DNA of 64,000 bases from Reticulitermes lucifugus (lineage: Eukaryota > Arthropoda > Insecta > Blattodea > Rhinotermitidae). A program made the position numbers and the translations under genes. Shown one piece after another: positions 11,735 through 21,844 of the stretch. Position 1 is the first letter of the stretch, and every line of letters starts with the position of its first letter. The stretch lies in the NCBI GenBank assembly GCA_026260175.1, contig JAKCWW010000978.1, positions 11,862-75,861 of the forward strand. Direction: 5' to 3'. The notes beneath the pieces were generated by a model, which saw only the letters and a program-made list of their open reading frames with translations, was not told the DNA's origin and did no database searches.

Positions 11735-12085
11735 TTCAAAATTTTGAAATTTGGTGCTTGAAAAGGATGGTGAAAATCAGTTGGACTGATCGTGTGAAAA
11801 ATGAAGTACTACATAGAGTCAAGGAGGAAAGAGATGTCTTACACGTATTAAAACTAAAGAAAGCTAACTGGAATGGCCACATCATGAGCGGGAACTGCCT
11901 TCTATTGCACGTTATTAAAGGAAAGATAGAAGGGAAGAAAAGAAGAGGAAGAAGAAGTAAGCAGCTATTGAATGATCTTAAGGAAATGAGAGGATACTGG
12001 AAATTGAAGAGGAAGCACTAGATCGCACTCTGCTGAGAACTGGCTTTGGAAGAGGCTGTGGACCTGTCGCAAGACAGACTACATT
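11735..12085 (+). pseudogene. LINE C-terminal tail, second family, plus copy
   Basis: The plus frame to the stop at 12021 reads FEIWCLKRMVKISWTDRVKN, then HRVKEERDVLHVLKLKKANW, NGHIMSGNCLL and KIEGKKRRGRRSKQLLNDLK. These blocks (ISWTDRVxNEEVL, ANWIGHILRRNCLL, GRRGRRRKQLLDDLK) form the well-known tail of an arthropod LINE endonuclease/reverse-transcriptase polyprotein. The family sequence goes on past the stop in another frame (EALDRTLLRTGFGRGCGPVARQT, to about 12080), so a one-base loss near 12005-12015 creates the stop. Several residues before GRRGRR are also missing. Only the tail survives, a 5' truncation. An inverted relative lies 0.8 kb away. Confidence 0.85.
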
Positions 12086-12144
12086 ATAAATGACAACATT
12101 CACCGACAAGTCTTGCTAACTGTGGTACTTGCAAGGGTACAGCA

Positions 12145-12355
12145 GAAGGTGAATTTGTCTCTGTCCACGCCATGAAGGAATATAGGAGGAATACATGTAC
12201 ATCTTCCCTCATTCTTAACATCAGGCACTAGATTGAGGTGAGTGGTTGCCTTCACGCCGCTGCCGCTTTACCCCTGGGAAAGAACCCCAGTACCCACAGA
12301 ATAGGAGGCTAGATGGGTCCCAGAAGGGGTCTGATTATTTTGGAGGGAGAGTAGA
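12145..12355 (-). repeat. SINE-B copy lacking its head
   Basis: It has the SINE-B 3' and body blocks in order: GTCCACGCCATGAAGGAATA, GCACTAGATTGAGGTGAGTG, TTTACCCCTGGGAAAG and GGAGGCTAGATGGGTCCCAG. The tRNA-like head expected beyond 12355 is missing. Confidence 0.75.
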
Positions 12356-12884
12356 AACTGAATCTTTATAAAATATTAAGATAAAATCTTCATGGTGTTC
12401 TTTACTCCTTCTGATTATACACGCCATTTTGACAGTTTTTTTTTCAAATTATTTCCCATAGTAAGATTTTTGTATTACAGGGACATTTTAGCTCAAAAAT
12501 TTATTTGAAATATTTCGATGTGTGGATTTGCTTAAGATGTTATCACTCAACAAATATTAATAAAAATTTATGTAATGTGTAAATAATTCCCGGGCCAATA
12601 ATTACCCCATTTTTAAATCTAAAATATCACGAAAATTATAAACGTTCCTATTACTTTTCACCTGTGCATTAAGAAAATTCAATAATTAAATTTCCCTTAT
12701 TTTTAACTTCTTGTACTTCATGTCATGAGAGCAGGATGTGGTTACATTAGTGCAATTGTTGTATAACGTAAGAATTATATTCATCCAAGATATTAGAGCT
12801 AATTTTTGAATATATTTTGGAAGAGGGGTCCTGGGGTTTTACAACATTTCTGGCTGGGAATATTTCCTTCCTCGTTGATCATAA

Positions 12885-13110
12885 CACTCATTCATTCTGT
12901 AGTATTATGACAGGTCCGCAGCCACTTCCAAAGCGAGTTCTCCAAAGGTTGCGATCTAGTGCTTCCTCTTTCAATTTCCAGTATCCTCTCTTTTCCTTAA
13001 GGTCATCCAATAGCTGCTTACGCCTTCTTCCTCATCTTCCCGTCATTTCTATCCTTCCCTCTAACTTTCCTTCAATCATGTGTTTCATAACACTACTATA
13101 CATAAATGCG
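12885..13110 (-). pseudogene. LINE C-terminal tail, second family, minus copy
   Basis: The reverse complement reads HMIEGKLEGRIEMTGR, an in-frame TGA, GRRRKQLLDDLKEKRGYW, KLKEEALDRNLWRTRFG and SGCGPV. This is the same tail as at 11735-12085, but it keeps the GRIEMTGR block that the plus copy lost and has a stop where the family has a sense codon. The plus-strand frame over this region (12817-13155) is only its antisense shadow. Upstream domains are absent. Confidence 0.8.
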
Positions 13111-13746
13111 TTATCTGCTCGGCCGGAATTTCATCAACAGAATAATACCTTTTAGGGAATAAAGATTTTACTACAGTTGCTGTAATCCAATATGTTTGAG
13201 TTACATGTTTTTTTCTCGTAAATAGATTACTTGGAATATGTCAGTACCTCATTTAATATTAATATTTCGATAGACTTATTTCCTCATGTAACAACTGTAA
13301 TTTGGGTCACGTCAGCAGCAAAAGGAGTCATTGAGCCATCCGAGCACACCTTCATGGTTGTCTGATATAAAGGAATGCCTGTCACATACGTAAGCTTTGT
13401 CAACACAGAGATCTATTTGCGTCACTTTCATACTTAACTGGCGAAACACCTTTAAAGTTTTAAGGGAAATATTTGGTATTTCAAGTCTCAACTACAGTTC
13501 ACACAGACAAACCTACTGACTCACTGTTACAGTGTATTCCTTGTAACATGACCTTGGTAACAACGGTTTTATCACTTAGCAAGGCTGCATTGGAATATCC
13601 CGTAAGCTTTGCCGTCCTCTGGGGAAAAGGTAAAAAGGACACTTTGTACATTACAGCCACTGAGTAATGCCACGAATCCATGTCACCGAATGAGCATATT
13701 ATATGTAGCGTTTTTCGACATATGTCACGACCACCGTAACTCTCTC

Positions 13747-14034
13747 GGCCGTGCCATGGCTCAGGAGGTTAGTCACCGGCCTCTCACCGCGGAGGCCCGG
13801 GTTCGATCTTGAGTCAGTCCATGTGAGGTTTGTGGTGGACAAAGTGGCACTGGGACAGGTTTTTCTCCGAGTTTTCGATTTTCCCCTGTCAGTTTCATTC
13901 CACTGGTGCTCCATTGATTGTAAAACTTGGTAAAAAAAACTGCTCATCTTCATCACAGGGGTTGCACAAGAAGCCTTAAGGCTGCGGTGCGTCCGTAGCA
14001 TCTGCTGCGTGGCCCTTCACCACGCAAAAAAAAA
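13747..14034 (+). repeat. SINE-D copy 2
   Basis: Full-length head and body: GGCCGTGCCATGGCTCAGG, B box GGGTTCGATCTTG near 13799-13811, GTTTGTGGTGGACAAAGTGG, CACTGGTGCTCCATTG, GCCTTAAGGCTGCGGTGCGT and an A tail. A short near-duplicate (AACTCTCTC before at 13738-13746, AACTTTCTC after at 14033-14041) could be the target-site duplication. Confidence 0.85.
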
Positions 14035-14082
14035 CTTTCTCACTGTCCTTAGTGATGCCATACTCCGATCCTGTTCCTAACT

Positions 14083-14375
14083 ACTAAAGGTAAAGTTTAT
14101 CCTATAACGTACCAAGAAGGCGCAGAGGGGGAATAGAGGTACAGCTTTACTCATCCTTAGTATCGACGCTAGAACGTACAGAGTGGTCAAGGCCACGACT
14201 TGGCCGATTTACACCCTTGGAAAGATTGCCAACGCCCATTTTACAGAAGGCTGACTGGCACCAAAACCGATCTGGCCAGGTATGGACAAGAAGAAACCAC
14301 TTGCCCACACGAGGGTTCGAACCTCTTATCGTCTAGCATGTAGCAATTTGCTATAACGAATACGGTATCCAGGCT
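14083..14375 (-). repeat. SINE-B copy, diverged
   Basis: The minus-strand head has a B-box word GAGGTTCGAACCCTCG near 14308-14323. The body blocks (GACAAGAAGAAACCACTTGC inverted, a GGTAAAGTTTATCC end) match the SINE-B subtype also seen at 53418-53690. The A-box region is eroded. Confidence 0.65.
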
Positions 14376-14789
14376 CTTTAACTGCTATAAAAGATCCACG
14401 TCTAAATCCAGCACACACTTAATTAATCATAAATGTTGTAGACAGACACTCAAAGCTTTGACTGTAATTAAACATATCTGTATTACTTTAACAATTATTA
14501 TTGTCTTTCATTTTGCTTTTTAGAATTCCGAACATCAGAATATACAAAAACAATAATTTTAGCAATTGATTTTTAAATGTGTTACGTGTTTTCTTGGTCT
14601 GCTGGAACAGTACGTATTATAAACACTGAGCAAAATATTTGGATATGTACGACAAAGTAGTGTTTAATTTGCTGTTACACAACAAAGAATTTTATGATCT
14701 ATACGACTCACGTTTCATTGTTAAGAATGTGAGATGTAGAAGAGTACCACCGATTGAGATTAAGGACAGCAGACTATAGGAGAGGCGAA

Positions 14790-14910
14790 AAATACGTAAA
14801 AATGTTTAGTTTCGAAACGTCAAAAAATCATGCTGGAAGACCGAGAAGTAAATGGAAGTATATCAGTAATACGTTATGGAAAAGTGGGTCTAAATACCTC
14901 TGGATGATGT
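14790..14910 (+). pseudogene. Possible LINE tail fragment
   Basis: A short plus frame reads HAGRPRSKWKYISNTLWKSG, resembling the GRPRxxWxDxVxxDL block of LINE tails. Nothing recognisable flanks it. Confidence 0.3.
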
Positions 14911-15234
14911 TCATTTGAATTTCTATAACAGTTGTAAGGCCATTCAGATTTATCTGCTACAGTGCTGGTTCTTTAGTTATTAAAAGTGTTGACTTTTTTA
15001 TGGTTCATTTAATAATGCTGCCAGTAACATTTCTATGTAGCATTGAAACACATAAAAATTACTGTCATGATTTGGGTAAGTACGAAAGCTTGTGGAAGGG
15101 GATAATGGCATAATGCGATGTAATAACGTGTTTATTTGTCCTACAAATAAAAAATGATAAAGAAATGCGCACATAGAATCAGAAACCTTGCCGCATCAGT
15201 AAATTTGCTCGACGTAACAGTTTGATAGTTTGGT

Positions 15235-15470
15235 AACCATTTAAAGGGTATTGTCTGCCTTAATACCGAAAGGTTGAATATCTATGAATTCTACATTTCG
15301 CCCACGGAGTCATTTATGTGTTGTAAATGGATCTCAGAAAAAACAGCGATTATTTCCTACACAGAATTAACTTATTGGTTTTTATATCCGAGGCGGAGTG
15401 TGTCTACTGCGCGGTGGAAAAGGTCATTAAATATAATTAAGATTAATTTAATATCAAATGCTTTAAGCTC
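15235..15470 (+). repeat. Family G MITE-like repeat, copy 4
   Basis: It starts AACCATTTAAAGGG and carries GGATCTCAGAAAAAACAGCG, TTGGTTTTTATATCCGAGG, CTACTGCGCGGTGG and ATTAAATATAATTAAG in the family order. The 96-codon frame over it is fortuitous. Confidence 0.65.
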
Positions 15471-15474
15471 GCGG

Positions 15475-16395
15475 TCTTTCGAAATGTTTTTTAACATCGC
15501 ACGCTTTTACTGTAAGGATTTGTTAGCACCTCGTCCAAACTTCAAGCTGGAGGACCACCTCTAGTAGGCTGCTCGCGACTTCTTATGAAATATATTTACA
15601 GCTATCCTACATATCTGGAGGCCGTTCCTCCATTAGCAAACTGAGGACGTTCCACGCTGTTTTAGGGGATTCACAGGTTTAGGTGTGTTTCGTGCTGCAT
15701 ATTCACAGCGGGACATAAACGTGACAAAGTCTAGATTTAAACACCTGCCAAAGAACACTTTGCTAAGTCTTTTCGTTAGTATAATTTATTTCATTTTTCA
15801 AACATTCAGACCTAACAGATAAATTGCTGATATCTCTTCAAGACTGCCAGCAAGTTAAATTGTGTATAGGACTTTAAATACAAAAGAGAGAGAGAGCGAG
15901 TGTAATTTTCAACAGTAACTTCTATCTCAAAAATTCCAAATGCTTCAAGAATTTCTCGGAGAGCGCGTTAAATTCCTTCTTTTCGGAAACCCAGAAAGTT
16001 TTGTAGCACTTTGGTGAGTGTTCTTATATGCACCCTGAAGGTGCTGTACTATAGCAACAAATCCTTCGTAGAATGGCTCTATAGAATGAATTCCGTGTTT
16101 GCCGCTTTTTATAAAATTGTATATGTTAGGGTAATGTTCCCCGGGCTCCTCGTTATTCCGTGGATTGGAATGGATGCCATTTACGGTCTTATTTTCTAAT
16201 AAACTTTGTTATTTGACTGTTAAAAAGTATCGAATTATTTTACTTAAGAAATTTAGATTATTCGAGGCTGCAGTTATGGCCTGGACTTCGCGCAAATTAA
16301 AAGGGAGTTAAGTGTTGTTTTATGAATATTAAAAGAAAGTTTTCGAAGACGGCCGTCTGGGATGTGACAGAATGTGGTTTTGTCAATAAGTACAG
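15475..16395. other. No recognised feature
   Basis: A short GA run lies near 15888-15900. No coding, RNA or repeat signal was recognised. Confidence 0.4.
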
Positions 16396-16401
16396 CTACA
16401 A

Positions 16402-16617
16402 AATCTGCGGTCTTCTCAGGTATTACGCGGCGTAGTGTGGTAATTGTTTACCGACTTTTCGGGACAACGTATCGGTCCCATCATCACGGGTCAAGAGTCC
16501 GATGATGGGACCGAAACGTTGTCCCGAAACGTCGGTAAACAATTACCACACTACGCCGCGTAATATCCCCAGAAGACCGCAGATTTCATCAACATCGCGG
16601 CGGAAGCCTGAAATCAA
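16402..16617. repeat. Long hairpin element with hammerhead-like core
   Basis: Arms 16402-16485 and 16501-16585 are inverted copies with only a few mismatches around a 15-nt loop. The right arm, read on plus, carries CCGATGA (16499-16505), GGGAC and GTCCC as a pairable stem, GAAAC (16526-16530), then GTCGGTA. The left arm carries a related set on the minus strand. The arm is followed by ATCAACATCGCGGCGGAAGC and CCTGAAATCAA, which also follows the hairpin at 23951-24037, so the flank belongs to the element. Confidence 0.8.
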
Positions 16618-16661
16618 GGTTAAAACACCTATAAAAGTTCAGAGAGACTTATAATTGTATA

Positions 16662-16690
16662 TATGTATATATATATATATATATATATGT
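16662..16690. repeat. AT microsatellite
   Basis: An alternating TA run of about 25 bp close to the end of the hairpin element. Confidence 0.8.
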
Positions 16691-16928
16691 CCACTAAGCT
16701 ATACTAAGCTCACATTATAAATATTTGCCGCCTTCATAACGTTAAATATTTAAGAAGGGGTACCACTATGCACATAAAGGACAACATAGCTGATCAAATT
16801 TACTATGATTGTTAAGGTATTAGGCAACATGACGCCGTGTACCCTGTATATAGGTACCAAGGTTCTGGAGGACCACTTAATTCTCTCCTCAGAGCAATCC
16901 TTTGGTCTTTAGAGTAAATTATTTTACC

Positions 16929-16985
16929 CTGAAGATGGAGGCAGTAGGTTCCTCGGAAACTTTAGTGCCTACTTGTCAGACTACA
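16929..16985 (+). other. Hammerhead-like core, diverged
   Basis: CTGAAGA (16929-16935), then T, GGAGG, a short loop, CCTC and GGAAAC (16955-16960). The stem GGAGG:CCTC(C) is nearly kept. It belongs to the same subtype as 36760-36801. Confidence 0.5.
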
Positions 16986-17477
16986 TACTGTTACATCGCA
17001 AAGAACTGTAGTATTGAAGTTCACAGCCGTAATTCATCTTTCTGAAACTCTTCCCATAAATATTCATCAGCGGAAGAAATGATATTTTTAGCTTTCCAAA
17101 CCAGTAACGATGTTTGTCATTGCCAAAATGTGAAATGAACCACCCAAATTAACACTGCCTTATATCAGCCTGCTTCTATTGATACACAACAGGCTGAAGT
17201 TTGTGACCATCAATACGGTGGGCTGCTGAGCACACACCAACCTGTCGTGCGTGCTTTATTAACACTCTGCTGGCCCCATGCATAATTTATTGCAGGATGA
17301 ACAATAAATATAACGTGCGAGGTCGTGTATGTGAAATTTCATGCCGCATCAAGCGGGAATCCATTAATCAATTCGGAACGATATTGAGCAGGGTGGGACA
17401 GCGATTGTTCCTCCCAAGATAATGACTGTAGCACTGAATTTGCAGTAGCAGCGATCATGCCTTTTATACAGTTGTTA

Positions 17478-17989
17478 GGCGCCTTTGCAAAATTTCGAAA
17501 AACGACTATTAGCTTCGTCATATCTGTGTGTCCGTCCGTCCGTCCAACTGTTCGTCAGCATAAAAAAACTCGGCACCCAATGGACGGATTTTCATGAAAT
17601 TTCGTACTTGAATATTTTTTTTTTCAAAATCTGTCGAGAAAATTCAAGTTTAATTAAAATCTGACAAAAATAACGGGTACATTACATGAAGACCTAGTAC
17701 TTTTATATTAGTACCTGGCTGTATTCTTCTTAGAATGAGAAATGTTTCGGATAATATTTGTAGAGAAAATCAAAACAAATTTTATGTTGAATATATTTTC
17801 CCGAAAATCGTGCCTTTTCCGAGATAATGTGGAAAAATACGGTAGAGCCGGACAGGCCACAGCTGACGTAACACGGCTCATAAAAATGCTATTTTCACGC
17901 CGGATAACTAAGGCAAGGACACAGACACAAACTCGTTATATTTTATAATCATTGTTTTTCTACCGCAACAACATTTACGCGAACGCGCC
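17478..17989 (+). repeat. Family F repeat, complete copy
   Basis: A 512-bp non-coding repeat also seen at 4381-4541, 47824-48132 (minus) and 63486-64000. The ends are GGCGCCTTTGC on the left and GCGAACGCGCC on the right, which are imperfect terminal inverted repeats. Internal landmarks are GTCCGTCCGTCCGTCC, CGGCACCCAATGGACGG, ATTTTCATGAAATTTCG and GGTAGAGCCGGACAGGCCAC. It has no coding capacity and the class is unknown. A non-autonomous DNA transposon is the simplest reading. Confidence 0.75.
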
Positions 17990-17999
17990 CCCCTGTTAC

Positions 18000-19705
18000 G
18001 TGATATGTACCTTATCTCTCTTGTTAGTTTACTACCCTTAGATTGTTTCGGCATTTTATGTGGAATAAAAAGTACATTGTTTTATGCAAATATTTCAAGA
18101 TTGATTTGATATCGTAGAACAATTACATTTACATTGATTTATGCTGGGGAAAGATAACCTTTAAATTTGTACCTGTCTACCTATTTACAAGGCATAATAT
18201 TCAAGAAGGAAGCAATCCTTATACAGCCACTCTCCTACTTACACAATGATCACGAGCCGCACGTTCTAGCGTCAGTCGAATTTTTCGCAAGTCGGAACTG
18301 ATTGTGCTTACGGTCAATTATACATAACAGGGAGTCCAGCTGAGGTACAAAGTACAACACACTGGAACCTGATTGGCCGCAGCATTACCGCCTCTTCGCC
18401 TGTGTTATCACACAGCAGTATTCTTCCGGCACCATCGTCTCAATACGCCTGCATTTCCGTATGAGAAAATTCGGAGTGGATTTAAAAATTATTCTTTCTC
18501 TGCCGTCAGACACATTTCATTTTAACTGATTTGTATATTGATCCTCTCCATTAGAATGAGCACAGCCAGTAAGTCTACCATGAGCTTGACACAAAACAGG
18601 CATATGGGTAATGAAGAATGCATACAGAATTTTTGGGAAAAACTAAAGGCAAGGGGCCAGTTAGCAGTCCTAGGAATATATGAGATGATAACATTCAGCT
18701 GGATGTTAAAGGAAGTACTGTGATTAGGGACGTAATCTATATTTGTTTGAATCAGTAGGGAGAAAAGAGGTGGAATGTCTTAAACACAATAATAAAAATT
18801 CGACTTTCTTAAAACGTGGGGATATAATTGACCAGATTTTAATGATTTCTGGAAGGACTTTGTTAGACAAATGCAGTTAATTCTCTTTTTAGAAAAACTG
18901 TATTAGTTACGTTAAACTATCTGCCTTAGAAAGGAAAGGGAAAAAATAACTTGCACCTGGAAAATTATTACACTCCCAGATACAGGTTTATAATTAGTGT
19001 GATTAGAATTTGCTGTCCAGAATAAATAAAATTCCGAACCGAAGTTGCTCTGAACACTGGCTGAGATGCACTCATCTGCAAACTCTCAAGCTCGTATTTA
19101 CCACTCGGGGAGGGAGGAGGACGCAGGCAACAAGGTCGGGAGAAGTCCTTGGAGGGTGTTTCGCGTTACTTAGAGAGCCAGCATACAAGAACTCCAATCT
19201 AGCGTTTACATGTTGAAGTTTTGCATTACCTTGTTGAATCGCAAAGCAGTGTTTAGTTCAGCATCGCCTTTAAGGAGTTTTCTGTTGTTATGGTGAGTTG
19301 TTATAACTATTTTTGGTGACAGAATGAGAGCCGTTTAAATTATGTCGCTAGCCACGTGGCCTAGGTCCGGAACGGATGTGGATACATCTGTTGGGTACAG
19401 GGGAGCATCCCACAGGAGCAGCTGTTTGCTAAGTACAGGGTGACTCTTCGTTTTATATCTGATACTTTTATGAAATTCTTATGTAATCTTAGTTTAAAGA
19501 CAGCTCCTAAACTGTTGATATTTAAAATGTGGTCACGCTTAAAACTTGCCACATTATCAGTTGCATGGATCAGTACAAGTTTCAACCACTCTATGTGGTT
19601 CTTAACTCCCTATTTTGAAGAAATACATAAAGATAGCAGGAGGACTGTGGTTAAGCCCTTTGACAAGAATTTCGGATTAAATAAAAATAATTTATACAGC
19701 ATTTA
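18000..19705. other. No recognised feature
   Basis: Unremarkable sequence with short frames only. The two overlapping frames near 19361-19706 face opposite ways and neither has a recognisable product. Confidence 0.4.
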
Positions 19706-19707
19706 AA

Positions 19708-19956
19708 AGGTAAATTTCACCCTAGAACACTCCATGAAAGCTAAGAGGTGGAGTAATATAGCTCTACGTTTCCTTTAACCTCGGCTCTATGTGGGGTCTC
19801 TTTACCCCTGGGAAAGAGACCCGGTACCCATTGTATAGAAGCATGGGTGTGTCCAGGGCCGGTCTAGACGCGCGCAGAATTCTCGCCCCTCACCGAGATT
19901 CGATCCCGGACCGTCCACTCGGTGTGAGTCGCTATACTGACTACGCTATCCCGGCC
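19708..19956 (-). repeat. SINE-B copy
   Basis: Minus-strand head GGGATAGCGTAGTCAGTATA, B box GGATCGAATCTCGG near 19895-19908, and body ending with the CTCCATGAAAGCTAAGAGG block near 19730. Close to the copy at 45216-45496, so of the same subtype. Confidence 0.85.
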
Positions 19957-20235
19957 CACATTATACAGCATATTGCCAAAATGTCTACAAATCACGCATT
20001 AGGAAATATTATCCACAGGGTGATACAAAATATTATGTTTATAAAAATGTATCAAATTCAGACGACACATAAAATTATTCATTTTTACTGGGTTTAACAA
20101 GGTTCTTAGGCACATTTAGTTTTCTGTGTGATGAAGTTAGAAACATAAAGATCATTAGGAGAAAATATTAGGGGACTGAAGAAAATTACACGGGAAACCT
20201 TTTATGCCTTGGAAGCTTTCTCGGCCACTCAGTAC

Positions 20236-20350
20236 ACTAAAATCCTCTCTGGCTGAGAGCCGCTTCATATAAGCGACGTTTCAGAGAACGACTCAATTTT
20301 TAGAACTGATGATAAAGACAGAGTGGGGCTCTGAAACGTCGGCTGATTTA
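20236..20350. repeat. Degenerate palindromic element with hammerhead-like core
   Basis: CTGATGA (20306-20312), T, then AAAGAC facing GGCTCT (4 of 6 pairs), then GAAAC (20333-20337) and GTCGG. An inverted partner with CGACGTTTCAGAG lies at about 20273-20285, so two copies face each other as in the 16402 element. Confidence 0.55.
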
Positions 20351-20354
20351 AACA

Positions 20355-21700
20355 AACTGATGCTGATATTAGCCCCAGAAGATTTTATTACACTGGAGGA
20401 AAAGAGTCGTAAAACATTGGTGATGTGAAAAAATTATAGAATAGGTCATGAAATGCGTAGAAATGGAGCATGTCTAGAGTAGGTGATATATGCATAAAGA
20501 ATTGATATTTTGGTCAAAGGTCTTGTAGCAAAAAGCAAGCTTGCTTACCCCTCGTAATCTGGAGGTTAGTATTAGTACAGACATTAGAAAGCAGGGTGGG
20601 ATTTTGTGGATGTTATTAATATGGTTCGGGACAGTGGCCACTGGCTTCGTAGGCAATATAATGTAATTTTCTCTTCCGTAAAACCTGGAGAATTTCTTGA
20701 CCAATTTTTTACCAATAATTTTTCAACTAGGAATTTATAGACACAATTAGCATATGTGCGGGCATTGGATAGATTTTCATTTATACTATTTACTTCAAAC
20801 TAAATTAAAATGTTATAAATTATATAAAGGACATGTTTTTTTTTTATTTCAGTTTCTCTTTTAGGAAGATATATTTTTTCTGGTTCAGAATAGTTGTGGC
20901 TTACACAATGCAACAGACTCAGAAAATACTTGCTTTAATGCTTCTGTCTTCTGTAAAAAAAAAGTCACCGTTTCAGCCCGTTAAACCTTGCGCCTTAGTA
21001 GATATTACGAATAAAATATTTTCTAAATGTCCTGCCTAAACGTAACTACCAAATCACACGGCATCACGTCCTCGCAAGACGATAAAATTAATATTTCCCA
21101 CCACCACCACCACCAACACCGTGCAGCTGTAATGTCAATAATGCAAAAGACTTTGTATCTTCCTGGCTTTATATTCTTCACCGTCGCACTATTGTTCCAT
21201 AGCTTTCTCATGTTCCCTAAAATCTGAGAAATAAATATTGTTGGCTGTTCTGTCGAGAATCGATAACGAGATTTATAAGTTTTAGACACAGCTTTGTTCT
21301 TTTTTATTATTATCATCAACAAGCACTGCTCCCTGCCACCGAAACCATGAAAGCCACTTTCATTTACCGTCACACTGTACTTTATTTGTAATTACAGTGT
21401 CATTCACTGGCTAGCTGGTATTTTGATTACACGACATAATTCCACTTCAAAACCAAGCGTTAATGTAAGCTTATTTGTAATTTTATCGCACGTTACGAAT
21501 AGAAGATTTTAAATTACGCGTATTAAGTTCCGAAAGGCATGCTTAACAGCAATAAGAAATAGCGTTAATAAAAATAATGACGCGATGATTATTACGAAAA
21601 TTAATTCCCGGGATCTCAAGTAACAACGAACACATTTGCCCACCCAAAAGGCTAAGTATTAATAAACTGAAATAACGAAAGAAAAAGCAACAGGAATGAA
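20355..21700. other. No recognised feature
   Basis: AT-rich DNA with a CAC/GTG trinucleotide run near 21099-21116 that gives poly-His or poly-Trp in the overlapping frames. No gene can be supported. Confidence 0.4.
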
Positions 21701-21703
21701 AAA

Positions 21704-21838
21704 ATTGAGAACTAATTGGTTTCTGGACTTTGTCCATCGTCGGGAAATCTAAAATCTTGACGTTTCGGAAGCTGGATCTGCTTCCGTCCTCAGGTGAAGG
21801 GGGGGGAGACAAAGTCCAGAAATCAATTAGTTCTCAAT
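21704..21838 (-). repeat. 135-bp inverted-repeat element with well-formed hammerhead-like core
   Basis: Terminal inverted repeats 21704-21734 and 21808-21838 match at 30 of 31 positions. Inside, the minus strand carries CTGAGGA (21787-21793), one base, GGAAGC (21780-21785), a 7-nt loop, GCTTCC (21767-21772) and GAAAC (21762-21766). The 6-bp stem is perfect. Relative to a hammerhead core (CUGANGA, stem II, GAAA) there is one extra base before the stem. Stems I and III are not evident. Confidence 0.75.
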
Positions 21839-21844
21839 ATTACA

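Noticed and set aside
12817-13155. 112-codon plus-strand frame
   Set aside because: Its reverse complement is clearly the LINE tail, so this frame is a shadow.
20306-20350. Calling this copy a working hammerhead
   Set aside because: Two of six stem II pairs fail and no stem III or cleavage triplet is formed, so only relatedness is claimed.
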